Assembly (NCBI GenBank): GCA_008711295.1
Contig: VUYV01000293.1
Span: 732,657 to 796,656, forward strand
Direction: 5' to 3'
DNA length: 64,000 bases
DNA from: Anarhynchus alexandrinus
Taxonomy: Eukaryota > Chordata > Aves > Charadriiformes > Charadriidae
The notes under the pieces are model-generated. The model was not told the DNA's origin, searched no databases, and saw only the letters and a list, made by a program, of their open reading frames with translations. Positions within the stretch are counted from its first letter, which is position 1. Each line of letters begins with the position of its first letter. Shown here piece after piece: positions 1-13,200 of this stretch. Both the position numbers and the translations under genes were made by a program.

Positions 1-2577
1 GAACAATTACTGAAATGGCATGTATTTGTTTTTTCTAGAGTCTGTGCCAATTGATGTTTTTCTTGTTTCCCACTGGAAGTTACCTAATGCAGACAGTTAA
101 GACCAACTATGGTATCACCACACTCTTTCTGCTAAAAGTATTATCTCAGCAGCTCATTCTAACCACATTAATAGAAATAGTTTGACAACAAGGAGAAATA
201 ACAGCCTTGAAAGAGCTGTTACCGAATTTGAATAGCACAGAAAATGCCTAAAATGTAACCTAACTAGATCTAGTCTGTTAATCATGGAGTAGATCTTCCT
301 TTTCTCTGCTGCATGTGTTGTATAAATAATTGCATTCAAATCAGTGTACACGTAAGGATTCCTGAATCTGGCAATAACAATTTATTATAAACCTACCTAT
401 ATTTTAGGGCACAAATGTATCATCCCCTAAGCATTCTAGATAGCAAGTCACACATGTACTTGTCACAAGTGCTCTTATCTTGCAAAACATAGCCTTGACT
501 TTAGGGTATTAATTGTACGTAAGATGTGTCCTATTGAGACATTACAAAGCTAACACTTTGGAGGATTACTGCTGGATTAGTTGTTTTTTTAAGAGCTGGT
601 CTTTAGGCGACTAAGGCTAAGACTGTAAATCTGACAAGGTACATAGTGCACTTACAGAGCTTGTTTATTCTCAGTTTAAAGAAAAAGTGACTCAGCTATC
701 AGTTTAATATGTGAGAAGTGATGAAAGTAAAACTGCTTTTCTTTACTCCCTGAAAGCCCTCGGTCGGTGAGATCATTATTGCATCTATAACCCTTCTTCT
801 CTCCACCCTTTATTAGCATTGATCCAACTCTAGAACTACAGCAGCAAGCTGAGCCGTCACTCACATCACACAGGTTATAACCAGGTCACCCTGTCTCCGC
901 TGGGGAGGTAGCGTGCTCATCTTCTAGAGAGACCACTCATTCATCAACTTTGCCAGCTAATGAATGGATTAACACTGGCAGCAACTAAGAAGGCTTTTTT
1001 TTTTTTGTCCTGATTGGTTATGGTTCAGATAAAAAGATGCAATCATGAATATACACTGACAGTCCAAAACTATTTGCTCTCCCTGAGGGTACAAGACAAA
1101 GTAGAAGCTACCATTCCGTACTAATACAAATTGCTTTTCAATATCAATGGGCAACAGAATAATTATCTAGAGTAAAAAAGAAGGTCGATCTACAATAATA
1201 AAACAATAATTGTAAGAAGAAGGAAGAAGCACTGAAGAAAGGCTTTCTTCCCGGACTTCACAATGGAACGATTGTCAGCTATGTAAAATTATACCCAACA
1301 ACTACTACTGCCTAAAGGCATCAAAGACAACTATTATGTTGATTTTGTATGTGCCAGAATTTCTTTACACGTCAGTTAGGAAGGCTGCATGACCTTGACA
1401 CTAAAACAACAAAAGACTTTGTGAAATCTGCAGACTCACACTGAAAAGCCTGCCTTAGAGAAATGTCACTTACAGAACCTGAATTGCTCAAAGACACTTG
1501 TAAAGACTGATGAATTTCAGCTGTTAAGCTCCTTTTAAAAACAGAGCAATCCTGAAACAGTGATTAAATATGGAGGTCTTTCTCCTTAGCTACTCTTGTT
1601 AGCACCGTAGAGAAAAATGTTGTAAAAGCAATGTTTTATCTTGCTCCTGAAAATGAACCATAAAAATTAAATTATGAAGAAAAGGGCATTGTAGCTCTTG
1701 GATGCTTCCTATCGAAAGATCCCAAAGCAATTTATAGACATAGATTAATTTAGCCTGGAATCAACTACAAATATATTTATGACTTATATGAGGAAAACAG
1801 AACTATCAGAAAAATGAGCCGAAAGGGATCACAAAGGTATCATGAAAGACCTCAGCATTAACACCCAAATCTTCCAAGCTCCTGTCACTACCACAGGTTA
1901 AAAAACACCCTTTTTTTGTATCAGGTAACTAAATCATGCCCATTCAGGGGCGTACAAGAAAATTAAAAAATATGTGCCATAGATGCGGAGTCAGCATACA
2001 TAGCTTAAAACATTTATAATACCCATGGGAACCGCGAGACAGCCTCCACCCTCTCTCAAGGAGCCTAGTGAGGGCTGGGCAAACCACAGAATAACTTCCA
2101 CGAAAAGTTCTGTATACAGGGAAGGCTAATTTTAGAGCTCAAAATGCCACAAAAACATTGATTCCTCAACATTTGGATTCATAATGTGGTTTTCAAAGGT
2201 AAATCATATTTTAATATACACACATGTATATCTCACAGGCTTGCTGTAATGGTATCCCATGTCTACTGATAACTGTAACAGTGGTAATCAGTGTACAGAA
2301 CTGTCAGGAGACATTTTTAGCAGGTAAACATCACCCAGGGGATTTCTTCCAGCCTGGTACCATGAACCTGCAGTCACGCTGATTGGGCAGGGTTGACAGG
2401 AACTTGAGTTAAGCTCCTGCTATACTGAGGTTATAAAATTTTCATTGTCTCTCCTTCCAGATGTCATAGAAAATAGATTGGAGTAATGCTTTGACAACCT
2501 AGTCCACATATTCAAAACATTTGCCCCAAGTTTCTTAACAAATTGCAAATGTTAAGGCTGACCCCAATAGCACTCTC
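1..2577. other. Non-coding unique sequence, nothing recognised
   Basis: AT-rich sequence with only short, unrelated open frames (65 codons or fewer) on both strands. I see no splice-bounded exon, no LINE or LTR signature and no structured RNA. A T-run near 997-1007 and short A/T tracts are the only low-complexity parts. Confidence 0.6.
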
Positions 2578-2640
2578 ATATTCATATCTCAGATATTATA
2601 TTCATATCTGAGATATGATATTCATATCTGATATTCATCT
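2578..2640. repeat. Short tandem repeat, 20-bp unit, about 3 copies
   Basis: Units starting at 2578, 2598 and 2618 share the core ATATTCATATCT; the first two are full 20-mers differing at two positions, the third stops after 13 bases and is followed by a partial fourth copy at 2631-2640. Each full unit also contains ATCTCAGATAT or ATCTGAGATAT, so the array can form cruciform-like pairings between neighbouring units. This is a minisatellite-scale local duplication, not part of a recognised transposon. Confidence 0.85.
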
Positions 2641-5532
2641 CCCTCAAACTGAATAACTCTGTTAATACTGACTGAAAACTTCGTACTTACTTTATCAAGT
2701 GTTAATATGTAACATGCTCTTATGTACTTATGTACTTCCAAGAAGGTGGTAAGACGTTTTGTCCCATTCTCCCAATTTGTTACTCGTTAATTCAGTAATC
2801 TACTGGGATTGATTCTAATTAAAAGCAATGGGAATATTTCCACTGAGTCAGGAGTCCAGATAAAGCCAGTAAGGGCCAGATTTCCAAAGTCTGGGAAAAA
2901 ATGCACTGAATGATTTGTAAAATGGTGGTTGTGCTGCTAATCTGTAAAACATTATTTTGATTCTTGGGGAAAAGAGACCACAAACTATAGCTTTTTTATT
3001 CAAAATTGGCAACTCCCCCAATACTCTAACCAAGTTCAAGAGATGTTATGGGTTGGCTAAATATACTCTAGAATTTAAAAACCAGAACACTCACACTCAT
3101 ACTCAGCTCGGTCTTGCTTCTGTGAAGAATCCTAGCAAGGAGGTTCAAGGGAGACCAGTGTGAGAGTGGGGTGTGCTACATTCTCAGTATTTCTCATACT
3201 CCGAAGAGGAATCTGAAGCAGTACATGTTGTGTTTGAGTTTTGACATAAAGTTTGATGAAATTCCAAATTTAAAGTTATCCTGGTCTGAGCAAATTTTGT
3301 TTGTCAAAGCCAGCCAGGACTGGCTCAATTTCAAAGATCTGGATTCTAACAGAATAAACCTAGAAGTTGCTCAGATTGTTCTGGGAAAAGCTGGAAAGGA
3401 AGAGTTTGTGGTCTACCAACACTATCACTGAAAAAATTAATGTGCGTTTCCAAAGACAGGTGCAAGCAGTTGCACTCACTCCACTTGGATGGAGGTTCTC
3501 TTCATCTGGGCACTGAGATGACACAGTCCAGAAGCTGCTTTGTGATATTAGCAAGATGTTCAGCCTAAACTAACGCATCCTGCACCCAGCAAGGCTTATT
3601 CGCTCAGCTGCCCTGTTAAAATAAATTTCTGGCTCCCAGATCAAGCTGACTCACAGCACATGAGTGGAATAAACTCACTCCCACCTGCCGCCTCCACGGA
3701 GATACAGAGGTGAAAACACCCTCAAGAGGGCCCTTACATGGCAGGAGGCAGAATGTAATAGAAGATGATGAACTTTTTTAATAATCATTGTGTGAAAAGT
3801 CACAATTGAATTGCAAGAAAAAGCTATATTTAAATCAAGCCCCTTTCAGAAATTCTTTTGATAGCGAAAAGCAAAAAGAGTTGGCAGATTGAGAATTATC
3901 TACATTATAATAAAAGGGAGAGAGAGTCTACATCTTCATGCTAGAACAAAAGAAAAGAAAACTTAAGCAAATAAAGCAGAGTTGAGTCAGAAGTGGGTTA
4001 CTGACAAATTAAAGCTGCTGAAATATGCTTGTGCTAGAAAACAGGGAAGGGATTAAAAAACAAACTCCTGTGGAAAATCTGCTATCTTATTCCAGAAAAG
4101 CAGAACCAATTTTAAAGAAAGACTTTCAAATAACAGGCAAATTGGCAACTTCCTAAGAAAGAAGTGGATAAGCTCTAAGCAGCTTGGTTTATCAAATGGA
4201 AATTTGCTTTCAAAAGGGGTATGTTGAAACAGAAATAAGGAAAAGAGGGAAGTTTGCCCAGGAGTGAGCCTCCGGCTTATTTGTAGGGAAAACGCTGATC
4301 AAAGCTTGCCAAAACTAGAGGGTATTTAAGGTCTTGTTAACACAACTGACAAAAATCAAACTTTATTTTCAGCTATTAATAGCAGCACAAGTGCTACAAC
4401 AATGAAGATTTAATCTGAAAGAGAAAGAAGTGTTTCAAGTAAGTTGATTCTAACTTGAGAGTTCATGCTGTTCTTGCTAAATAAAAAAAAAAAGGCCTCC
4501 ATTGATTCTTGACACAATTACGAAATGACAATATACAGTAGTAGAGACTTGCTCAAAAGGAGCTCAGGCTTCAAATGTGATCTGATTTGAGCAGTTACAC
4601 ACCACTGTGAATGAAAAGGTGGAGAAAGAATCTCAGCTGGGGAAGGGAACACATACTATGGCAACTAACATACAATTTGATGCAATCACTGCATGAGACA
4701 CAGGTCAGTGAAACTCTCAGCAAGGGTGCTGTCAGGGAAATCACAAGATAGCACAGAGGAAAATAAATGCACTACTTCTAATTTACTAGGAATGCCCTAC
4801 ATACACCACCAAGTGTCCATGCAACAGCTAGGGTAAAGCTTAGTACTACCTGAAAAGGGAACTGCTCCATAGTACCACTTTCTACAATTCCCAGATTACA
4901 GGGCACTGGCCTCCAAGTGTGTTGGAGCCAATGTCACAGCAATAATGACTAAATGACATTCTCTGAAAAATTCAAAGAATTACTATAAACAGGAGACTTT
5001 TTTAAGCTATTATTGGAAGTCACATAATTTGCTCCTATTTCAGTTAAGCTTAGGTGATGGCATTTTGACTGTTCCTGTGGTATTGCATGGACAAATGAGA
5101 ATACTTGACCAATGCCTGTACTTTTCTACAGGATTAATCTTGTTCAGAAATGTTCTTCCTACTCCCTCAGCTAAAATCTCAAGTGTCTTCTTTGTCATTA
5201 AACTGTGTGAATGTTTTCCTGTCAGCCTCTACAGTTGCTCTCCACATCTCCTGCTGGAGCTTTTCCACTTTGTACAATTTAATTCAATGGTCCTTGGACC
5301 AGAATGAAGGAGATATTGACTATAAAGACACGTGAGAAACCAGAGTAGTAACTTCCACACATATATAATTTATATATAGTGGAGCAGTTCCAACTAGATG
5401 GTTTGAAATAATCTACCTAGAATAAAAAGCCAAGAGTGTGCTAATTGGACACTCACTTTGGTTGTTAGAAATTGGCATTACACTGAGTCTGACTACCCAC
5501 TCTGTTTAATCTACCTCTGACCACTTACATTT
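2641..5532. other. Non-coding sequence, nothing recognised
   Basis: Open frames of 60-92 codons occur on both strands but overlap each other, have no family resemblance and no consistent splice context. Purine-rich, A-rich stretches around 3840-4470 could be a decayed transposon, but I could not align them to any family by eye. Confidence 0.5.
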
Positions 5533-5613
5533 TGCCTTGAAGTGGGAGGTGTCCCTGCCCGTGGGGAATCAGATGATCTTCAAAGTCCCTTCCAACCTAA
5601 AACATTCGATGAA
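5533..5613 (+). mobile_element. CR1 LINE 3'-end fragment
   Basis: The sequence matches the last bases of an avian CR1: GGGAGGTGTCCCTGCCC, then GATGATCTTCAAAGTCCCTT, CCAACCTAAAACATTC and a decayed GATGAAG tail (CR1 normally ends in ATTCTATGA repeats). A CCTTGAA just upstream looks like the CR1 sequence that normally lies a little further 5', which suggests a small internal deletion. Sense is on the + strand. It is a severely 5'-truncated, dead copy with no coding capacity; the open frame running through it is incidental. Confidence 0.85.
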
Positions 5614-6033
5614 GTCTGTATCAAAGCTATGCATATGACCCATATTGCTCTTCAAAAAGAACCTAAGAATGAGAACTTTCTGCAGAGCCCAAATAAAGGA
5701 GGAAGCCCATTCAAATATCTAAATCCACACACTTCCTTTCAGCAATGTCTGGAGACATGCTCTGGAGAACTTGCAGATGAGGTAAATTACCTCTATAGGC
5801 ACAATATCCTCTGCTTATGTTAACCCTTTGAGGAACACGTAGGGACTGTAAGGAAAGCATTGCAGCAGTTTTAGCTAAATTTTTTAACTGACTTCTTGAA
5901 GAGACAGGTAATTTATTCGTGAACGATAACCCTTGGCTGAAGTTGGATGAACAATGCAGACAACAGCATGGCTATTCTTGTACTTGGAGAGAAACTACTA
6001 AAAGCTGAGAAAAAAAAATATCTCAAAAGCAGC
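5614..6033. other. Non-coding, nothing recognised
   Basis: Unique sequence between a CR1 remnant and an inverted repeat. No motif or frame of note. Confidence 0.5.
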
Positions 6034-6121
6034 TAATTTTGTCTTCCTTCAGATGTCCATTCACAGATCTTCTACCATAGCAAAGTAGATCTGTGATTTT
6101 CTGAAGAACAGGAAGGAAAAT
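6034..6121. other. Imperfect inverted repeat (long hairpin)
   Basis: The central arms TCACAGATC (6061-6069) and GATCTGTGA (6088-6096) are exact reverse complements. They continue inward as TAC/GTA around a 9-base loop and outward as CTTCAG (6047-6052) against CTGAAG (6101-6106), then CTTC against GAAG and an A/T stretch. About 25 base pairs can form in about 88 bases, interrupted by two asymmetric internal loops. The size fits a pre-miRNA or a small MITE relic. Nothing in the sequence shows that it is transcribed. Confidence 0.5.
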
Positions 6122-8419
6122 AATCTGGACTGAAACTCTACGATCACTTATATGGACTGAGCAACACTGGAGAGCTTCAAACCAGCAACCAGTGTCCCCA
6201 TGACAGAGCCCTCAGTTTTAGCCTATCCTACTCACGGCTGACACTTTTTCCTACACGTAACTCTTCCAGGAATAGGATCAAAGCCAATCCCAGAAGAGAG
6301 ACATTGGCTATGAAGCAATAAAACTAGAGCACAGAAGAATTGTCACCATCATCTGGAAAAATTGAAGCTTCCAGCTTTGAAAGAGCTGTATAACTGCCAA
6401 ATTGAATGGCTTCACTTCACATGTGCTTCCTGGTTTACAGTGACAACAACCTGTTATGTTAGGTTACATCTTTATTGCAACAAGACTAAATGCCACATTA
6501 GCAGCTTAAAGAGTTGAACCGAACTTTACAGTTACTCTCATCCAAATACATTTTATGCAGGACAGTTTATATATACAGAATATATATGAGTATACAGAGA
6601 ATATATATACATTCAATCAAACCAAACCAAACCAAAGAAAAACAACCAAGGATGTTTTTAACTCTGTCTTTTAGTCTTTGGGTGGGAAAAAAAAAATACA
6701 AGTATCTTGAGTTAGTGTTACTCCAAACATTTTTGCAATAGAAGATTCCTTCTGAGGTCCACACCAGTCAGTAAAGCATATTACATGAAAGACATTTTGG
6801 CCACAGAAAGAAGATCTCCCTATTCCTAAAATTCTTGACTAATCTTTGGCAAATAACCTAACAAAACAACAGGAGGTACAGTAGGACTGCTGTCCTAAAA
6901 GATGAATATTAGCCTTTGCAGACATGTATTTGGAAACCAAACTCAACTAAGCTGGCGCTACTTTCAATAGGAAAGAGGCAAGTGTTATGACGGAGAGATG
7001 AGACTTGAAGAAACTGGAAGAGTAACCATTCTCATAACAATTCTGCTATACCAACCTCAGTTAAAACAAAACCAATAAATATTACCTTTTCAGGAGTAAA
7101 CAGAAACTGTAGCCATTGTGCTAACAACCAGGAGATTCCAAGCAGCTATGAGTCTTCTCACCAGTTAGGCGGTCACCTGGTTCTAGAAAAAAAATTAAAA
7201 AAAAAAAAATCAAATTACTATGAAACCAATTCCCCAGGGTATTACAGAGAAAATTAAATATAAAAGGCTTCAAAAAGCAACTAAATAAATTCACCATTGA
7301 AAAATACACTAAGTGCCACTAATGGCTTTACACTTCTGGTGTGTCAAAATACAGGTAAACAAGTTAACTTTCAGTTCAGAAAAGGATTCCTTGTCATTAC
7401 CACATAGTGCGGTCAGCCACAACATTGAGTGAGTGAAATTGCCCACCTGATGATTCAATCCAATATCATTGCTGGTTCATTGGTTCATTTATTTCATTTT
7501 AATTGCAAATCTGATTAATACTTAAAATGCTTACATTTCTTGTTAGTTTAATGAAAACCAAAGTGATTTTAGTTTAATTATATGTTTGAGTTTAATTTTA
7601 ATTTGCTTGTTACAAGGCACAGAAAGAATAGAGGGGATTTTTTTTCCTCATTTTCTTTATGACAGCAACTTGTGCTTGAATTGTGAGTGTGAATAAAATT
7701 ACTGAATTTATCTAGGTGCCACATAATTTTCAATAAATTATTTTGGTCTTCCTTTATGCTCCTGAAAATGTCAATACATCTCATGACACATGCACACAAA
7801 ATTAATGGCAACTAACCACCTCCCTTGGTACTCAGCTTCCTGTTGTGTGATGAAACAGCCCAGGTTGGTTATGACTGTCTGAATGTCTTACGTTTGCCTA
7901 ATCGTTACTTTTTCCCCCCATCAAAAATATAACTATTAACAGAAAACAGAACAAACCCAAAATTTTTCAAAAGTCATTTAAAGTGGTCTTCATGGTGCAG
8001 TTAGCGTTTCTTACATAGAACTAAAAAAAAAACTTAAAAAAAAACACATTAAGACACTTTAAAGGTCATTTTATCTATAAGGACACACAGATTATCAACA
8101 AATCCCAGACTAGATGGAGATACTAGAGTTTTGATTTGGTGATACCAGAGAAATTTTGAGTGTGCCCTGAAGGATGAGTTAATGGAGAAGATACAAAATA
8201 TCCCCTATCAAGTTCTTTCCATAACCACTTAATTTAGCAATATAAGTCCCCATTGCATTTGCTGCCAGAGATTATGCTTTTAAAAACAGGGAGACTTCCC
8301 CCTGTTAATTGGGTATAGATATTTATCCTGCCACAGTGAAATATACATCATTCCTTTAATGGTGAACATAAAGTATTTATGTATGTGCATCTCACTGTAT
8401 TTTATTACATGAGAAAATA
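6122..8419. other. Non-coding, with small AT microsatellites
   Basis: Contains a TA-rich interrupted microsatellite (about 6567-6610) followed by four CCAAA-type units (about 6617-6636), and A-runs near 6689 and 7199. No gene or transposon recognised. The overlapping frames on both strands at 6514-6764 are produced by the simple repeats. Confidence 0.55.
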
Positions 8420-8720
8420 TCATTCCCTGAAGCCAATAGCTAAACTCCATTTCATGTCATTAGTTTTTACTTATAGCAGCTAAAGATCAATTAAGTCAGT
8501 ATATTTTTATTACATTAAATAAAGTGGAGGGGTTGAATGATTTTTGTTCATGTTTTCACTGTTACAATTTGTTTCTATTTATTGTCAGTTAAGCTAATTG
8601 CTACCTTTGAATCATGGTAGTTAACACTAATATACAAATATTGTTTGGTTGTTTTTTATGTTTGCCAGAAATTAATTGCCATCAAAATTAACCCCTCTCA
8701 CTGACATGTGATAAATTACA
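8420..8720. other. AT-rich block with clustered homeodomain-type cores (candidate conserved element)
   Basis: Non-repetitive sequence with several TAATTG/TTAATTGCC-type cores, including CTAATTGCTAC and AATTAATTGCCATC, and a TGACATGTGATAAATTAC stretch. Such clustering is common in vertebrate developmental enhancers, but AT-rich DNA produces TAAT cores by chance, so this is a candidate only. Confidence 0.22.
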
Positions 8721-8925
8721 ACAAAGTTGATAGCCTTCCACAGGCTTCAGTAAGTTTCCATTCACTAACCAAACACTTCTATTCAGAAGAGTAAGGCAAA
8801 CCCAACAGCAGCCCCAGGTCAGCAACACATCCTAACACGTGCTATTAAAGTAAAATAATCTGATATTAATCACATGTCCAAAGTAAAACAACACTTCGAA
8901 GACAACTGAGAAAAGCATCTGCAAC

Positions 8926-9330
8926 TTAGATGCTCCACCTATGGCAGGTATAACATTCAGCCCACGAAACCAACGCTGCAGGCGGCATATGGACACAGAA
9001 ACCGGGCACACGGCTGGACGAGCATTTAGGCTGTGGAGTCAGCAGTAAGAGGTCACTGCATTTCTCTGGGCAGATAAAGCCAGGGACTGCACTGGAAATT
9101 AGACTACGTAGGAGGGACGGGGCTGAACGGTGAGACACGGGCAACTCCAGTGATTGCGAACTGGCAGTCAAAGTGGTGGTGACTGGCACAAGCCTTTTGC
9201 AACTGCAAGAACTGAACCAAGCGGCAAGAGTGAGACGGTCCTCTGTGACCAGACCAAACTATCAGCCACACAACAACAGGGGAGCTGACCCGCCTTCTTA
9301 CAGCTATCACACCACAAGAAAGTTCAGTCC
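8926..9330. other. GC- and CpG-raised patch, unidentified
   Basis: Against an AT-rich, CpG-poor background this stretch holds roughly a dozen CpGs, for example in GCTGCAGGCGGC, CACGGCTGGACG, GGGACGGGG and GCGGCAAG. Three overlapping frames of 68-87 codons (two minus, one plus) are open through it, as expected for locally GC-rich DNA. It is too small and too weak for a CpG-island promoter call. It could be a relatively recent insertion whose CpGs have not decayed, an old LTR piece, or a conserved element. Confidence 0.35.
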
Positions 9331-10192
9331 GCTACTTGCAGCCTGGTGTTGGGAGCTCACTCAGCTCCATCTCTCTCCAATAGATTTCAGGAAACAAATT
9401 TTGCCTTCAGTTGCCTAATGGAAATCAGCAGGGCTGCTCAATTGTAAAAGAAAGAATAATTCATTCCAGTAACATGGATTAGGAGCTAAACCTAAACCAG
9501 TCTACCTCTACTGATTCCAATTGATTTACCCCTGGGATTAATAGGCTATTGATGTTTGCATCCAAGTATACAGACCAGAAGACAAAGCCCCCCGTTAGCA
9601 AAGAAAGCAGAAACAAAGCAACCTAACCTGGAGAGCTGAAGAGGAGTGTGATAGAAGTACAAGACATCCCAAGCACTGGGAGGGGGGGCATGCAGAAGCT
9701 GGATAGATGAGTCTTAATGAGTTAAATATATTCTAGCTTTGCAGCTGCCCTGCTGAGCACACAATCTTGAATATGTTTCAGTAAGCAAAGATTGATGGAT
9801 GCAAAGGGAGGGTAACCCAGGTGGAATGTAAAACACCATTTAAGAGATATCCCAGAGCTAGAAATCAAAATCTCTTTCTATTTTTGTGATAATAAATTGG
9901 TAAACAGCGTCCTCAAAGCTCTTTCTTGTCCTCAAGCTGAACTGAAACACAGGACAGTGCTCTAAACTTGGGTTTTGAACCTGTGTTCTTTGGTTTTTTT
10001 CCTGCTCAGTAGACATTTTGCAGACTGGCATAGTAAGAAGTGTTTTCCTTCCTCCATCCATTATATAGTCTGAGACAAAGATTCTACATTGGTAAGTACG
10101 AAATTGGGATTTGAGTATCTTCAGACCCATGAAGCACTGAGCTTTGGTCTCCTGCATATCGAGCAAATACCCTAACCAAGACGTCATCCAAT
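9331..10192. other. Non-coding, nothing firm
   Basis: Holds most of a 153-codon minus-strand open frame (9858-10319), one of the longest in the window. Its predicted protein has no motif I recognise, no splice-site boundaries and no start context of note, so I do not call it a gene. Confidence 0.5.
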
Positions 10193-10215
10193 TGCCGCAT
10201 TTCAGAAATGCGGCA
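10193..10215. other. Perfect 10-bp-stem palindrome
   Basis: TGCCGCATTT and AAATGCGGCA are exact reverse complements separated by the three bases CAG. Two of the CpGs in this CpG-poor area lie in the stem arms. It could form a small hairpin or be a symmetric protein-binding site; no terminator role applies in a vertebrate genome. Confidence 0.7.
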
Positions 10216-13200
10216 CTCATAGCGATGTTTTGTAAGTGTATGGTCATTTCAAAGTATGTTACATTTACCTGGAGCATTGAGGGACTTAAGCACTTCAGAC
10301 TACCGCATGCAGGATCCACAGAGAGAGCCTAAGTGATGCACGTCTTTTCTTCCTGATTCCAAGAAACTATGTAGGCTAATTCAAGAGGTGAGAGGAGTTG
10401 AAGTGTTTTCTCTGTTTCACTTAAACAGAACTGGATGCCCCAGCTAAAATGTAGCTTTCTTTAAAATGTCTTTGTAATAGTGTTCAACATACAATCCACT
10501 CATAACTATTACATGTGACCCTTCATAGACTAGATAGCTCTCAAGTGCTCGCTAATAAAGCTTTTTACAATTAACCCTTCACCAAGAAAAGCTTATCAAG
10601 AGTCTGCATATCACATAACGCAGTTTGTTTCCAGATTTTTTTTACAAAACCAGTATAAACTCCCATATCCTCAGGTGTAGTACTCAGCAGTGCCAGGTGG
10701 AAAAATATTTGCAGATCATTCTTATGCGGTCAGGTCTCTGGAAAATATATTCGGTATTTCAAGCAACTCGATATTTGATGTAGATGAACTTATTGCATAT
10801 TCAGATTCTCTCTTGAATTCATACCTGCCATTGTAAAACAAGAGAATATGAATTATAAGACCCTTAAGCAACATATGCAGAGGATTAATCATGTTGTAGT
10901 CTAACTGGGCACTGAATGTCACCATTGCTCCACACAAATACTGTGCCATTGAAAGTGCAATTACTAGACTGTAGATAAAGTGAGCCATAAAATGAGAAAT
11001 CTCATCATATTTGACAGTGCATTGTGAAGCATTCCCCATTAAGGGATGAGAATAAAATGTTTATGAGCTAATTTATTCCAAACGTGTTTGTAACTGTCTA
11101 TGGTTAGCACTGTTTGATCCAAGAAAAGGTTATGCAGATTTGAGTGGCAAAGACAGAAAACCTCAAACTGTGAGCATATACACCAAGTTTGATTTTTTTT
11201 TTCCAAACCAAGACTACATCAGAAATATTACCTGCAGTCAAATCACACAAATTCATTGCTCCCTGGCGGCTAAAAGAAACTCATTGTTTTCTCTACTTGT
11301 ATTGTTCAAATAACTGGGGTGTGTGTATTATTTTATCTTTGTCTTTCCTGCTGTCATATACAACAGTACTGCCAGGAAAACCATTCCTCTTACACACACA
11401 CCCCTGCAAAAAAGAGCCGGGAGGGCGGGGAGAGAAGAAAACTGGTGTTTGTTTATGTTCTTACTGATGTCAGCTTGAACACCAACACTGGAAGAAATAC
11501 CAGATTGCACAACATGGATGTGGGAAAAAACAGAAAACCTGTTAATAATAAAAAGTTGAAAGGCATTACCTTCTGTACTTGACAAAAGCTGTTAGAAAAT
11601 ATCAAGCTCAGCAATATCAAGTAATAAAAAAAAAATGATTTTTAAAAAATCTGAAACAGCTGCCAAAATTTAAAGACAGAATGCAAACGGCAGAATTTAA
11701 GTCTGGATAATAATGGTGTAATATAGAATTGAATATCCTCTAAAAACCACAGCTGATCCTTCTGAAAAATAAAATGGAAAGGCTAATAATCCAGTTTAAG
11801 TGGTAGTCTATTATGTTTGAAAAAGCAATCTTAACTCCCTCAAGGTAATTAAAATTTCCTTCATCTGTCTCAGCTTGAGCAGTTGCCAGGATGTACATTC
11901 CATACAAAGAAGACAGAGCAAACTTTAAACCATAAAAGATATTGAGCTAAAGCTACCCACCAGCACTGAAAAAATATTCATTTGGCAGATTAGTAAATTA
12001 ATTATAACCCAAGATAATATAAGGACATTCAAACTCATCCCACTCTCACTCTATGTTAATACAGATGGAAAACTACTGAAAGTGAGGTATGAAACAGGGG
12101 CACTCATAATCCAAAAGTAGGGGGATTCAGTCCCTGAAAGACAGTTGAAGAAAGCAACATAAAATTAGAACTTGATCTTGCCATTCATTAAAGTAGGACA
12201 CATCGTCTCCTTTTGCATTCCCTCAGCATACAGCGGAATTACAGCCGAGTAAGGATAGCAGGCGGTAAAGCTGGGACTACAACTTTTAGAAAAAAATTAA
12301 GAGAGAAACCACATTATTAGTGGGGAATATAGTCTTTCTCCTTTCACTCTACAATTAGTCAGTGACAGGCACTTGTGCCAGCTGAGCGCATCTGGTAACA
12401 TCTGGTCCACCTATTTTAGAGTAACAGGACAATACTATTCCCACATATGTAAAGGTAGTAAAAAGTTTTCCAGTTGAAAATTTCTTCAGAGAAATATGTA
12501 GTTTTTTTCAGACTCGCTGCAGTGAATCTGCTGTACAATTCCATATGGTTTTCTGATGCCTTGTTCACCCCTCTGGTGAGACCCCATGAACATGCATGTT
12601 CCCAGCTGAGTTAACACCAACACACAGCCAGGCTTCAGCGACTGTGCCATGGCCCAGGAATGCCGGGAGCAGTTTTATCCCTTGCAAGGAGCTCTAAAAG
12701 GTTTCAGGAAAAGGAGACAGTGCTGTTAGTTTTTCTAAGGAGGATTTTTAAATTCCTATTCCCAGGGATGTCTTAAAAATGTATTCTTCGTTCCTCTCCT
12801 GAAAGATTTTTCTTTACATGCACGCCAGCTGTTGGCCATCTAAAATCCCGCTTGTTAAACATGAGGCAAGAGTGGGCTCTCTTTATGTTAAAAACAACGA
12901 TGTCTAAGTTCTGACACTCTGACTTCATTTCACAGGGTTCATTTTCACAAGGCATTGTCACATTCAGGAAAACCTTTTTAATTTCACAGCAGATTGCTCT
13001 TTACTATAACAATTTTGTCACCGTTAGATCCATCCAAAATATACTCAAAATTCTGAAAATTATAGGACTTATCCTGCCCTTTATTCCATCTTGCTGTTTT
13101 TATTACTTGCTCTAGCATCTGTGGTAGCAGACTCAGAAGCCTGATACGTGCTACTGCATTCTACTCAGAACGTCCAGTTCTCATTGAAGTGAATTATCAG

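Noticed and set aside
8926..9330. CpG-island promoter
   Set aside because: Too short, with too few CpGs, and no TATA/initiator plus exon arrangement follows.
9858..10319. 153-codon minus-strand frame
   Set aside because: No motif or family resemblance; it crosses a palindrome and shares bases with a 62-codon plus frame. Treated as chance.
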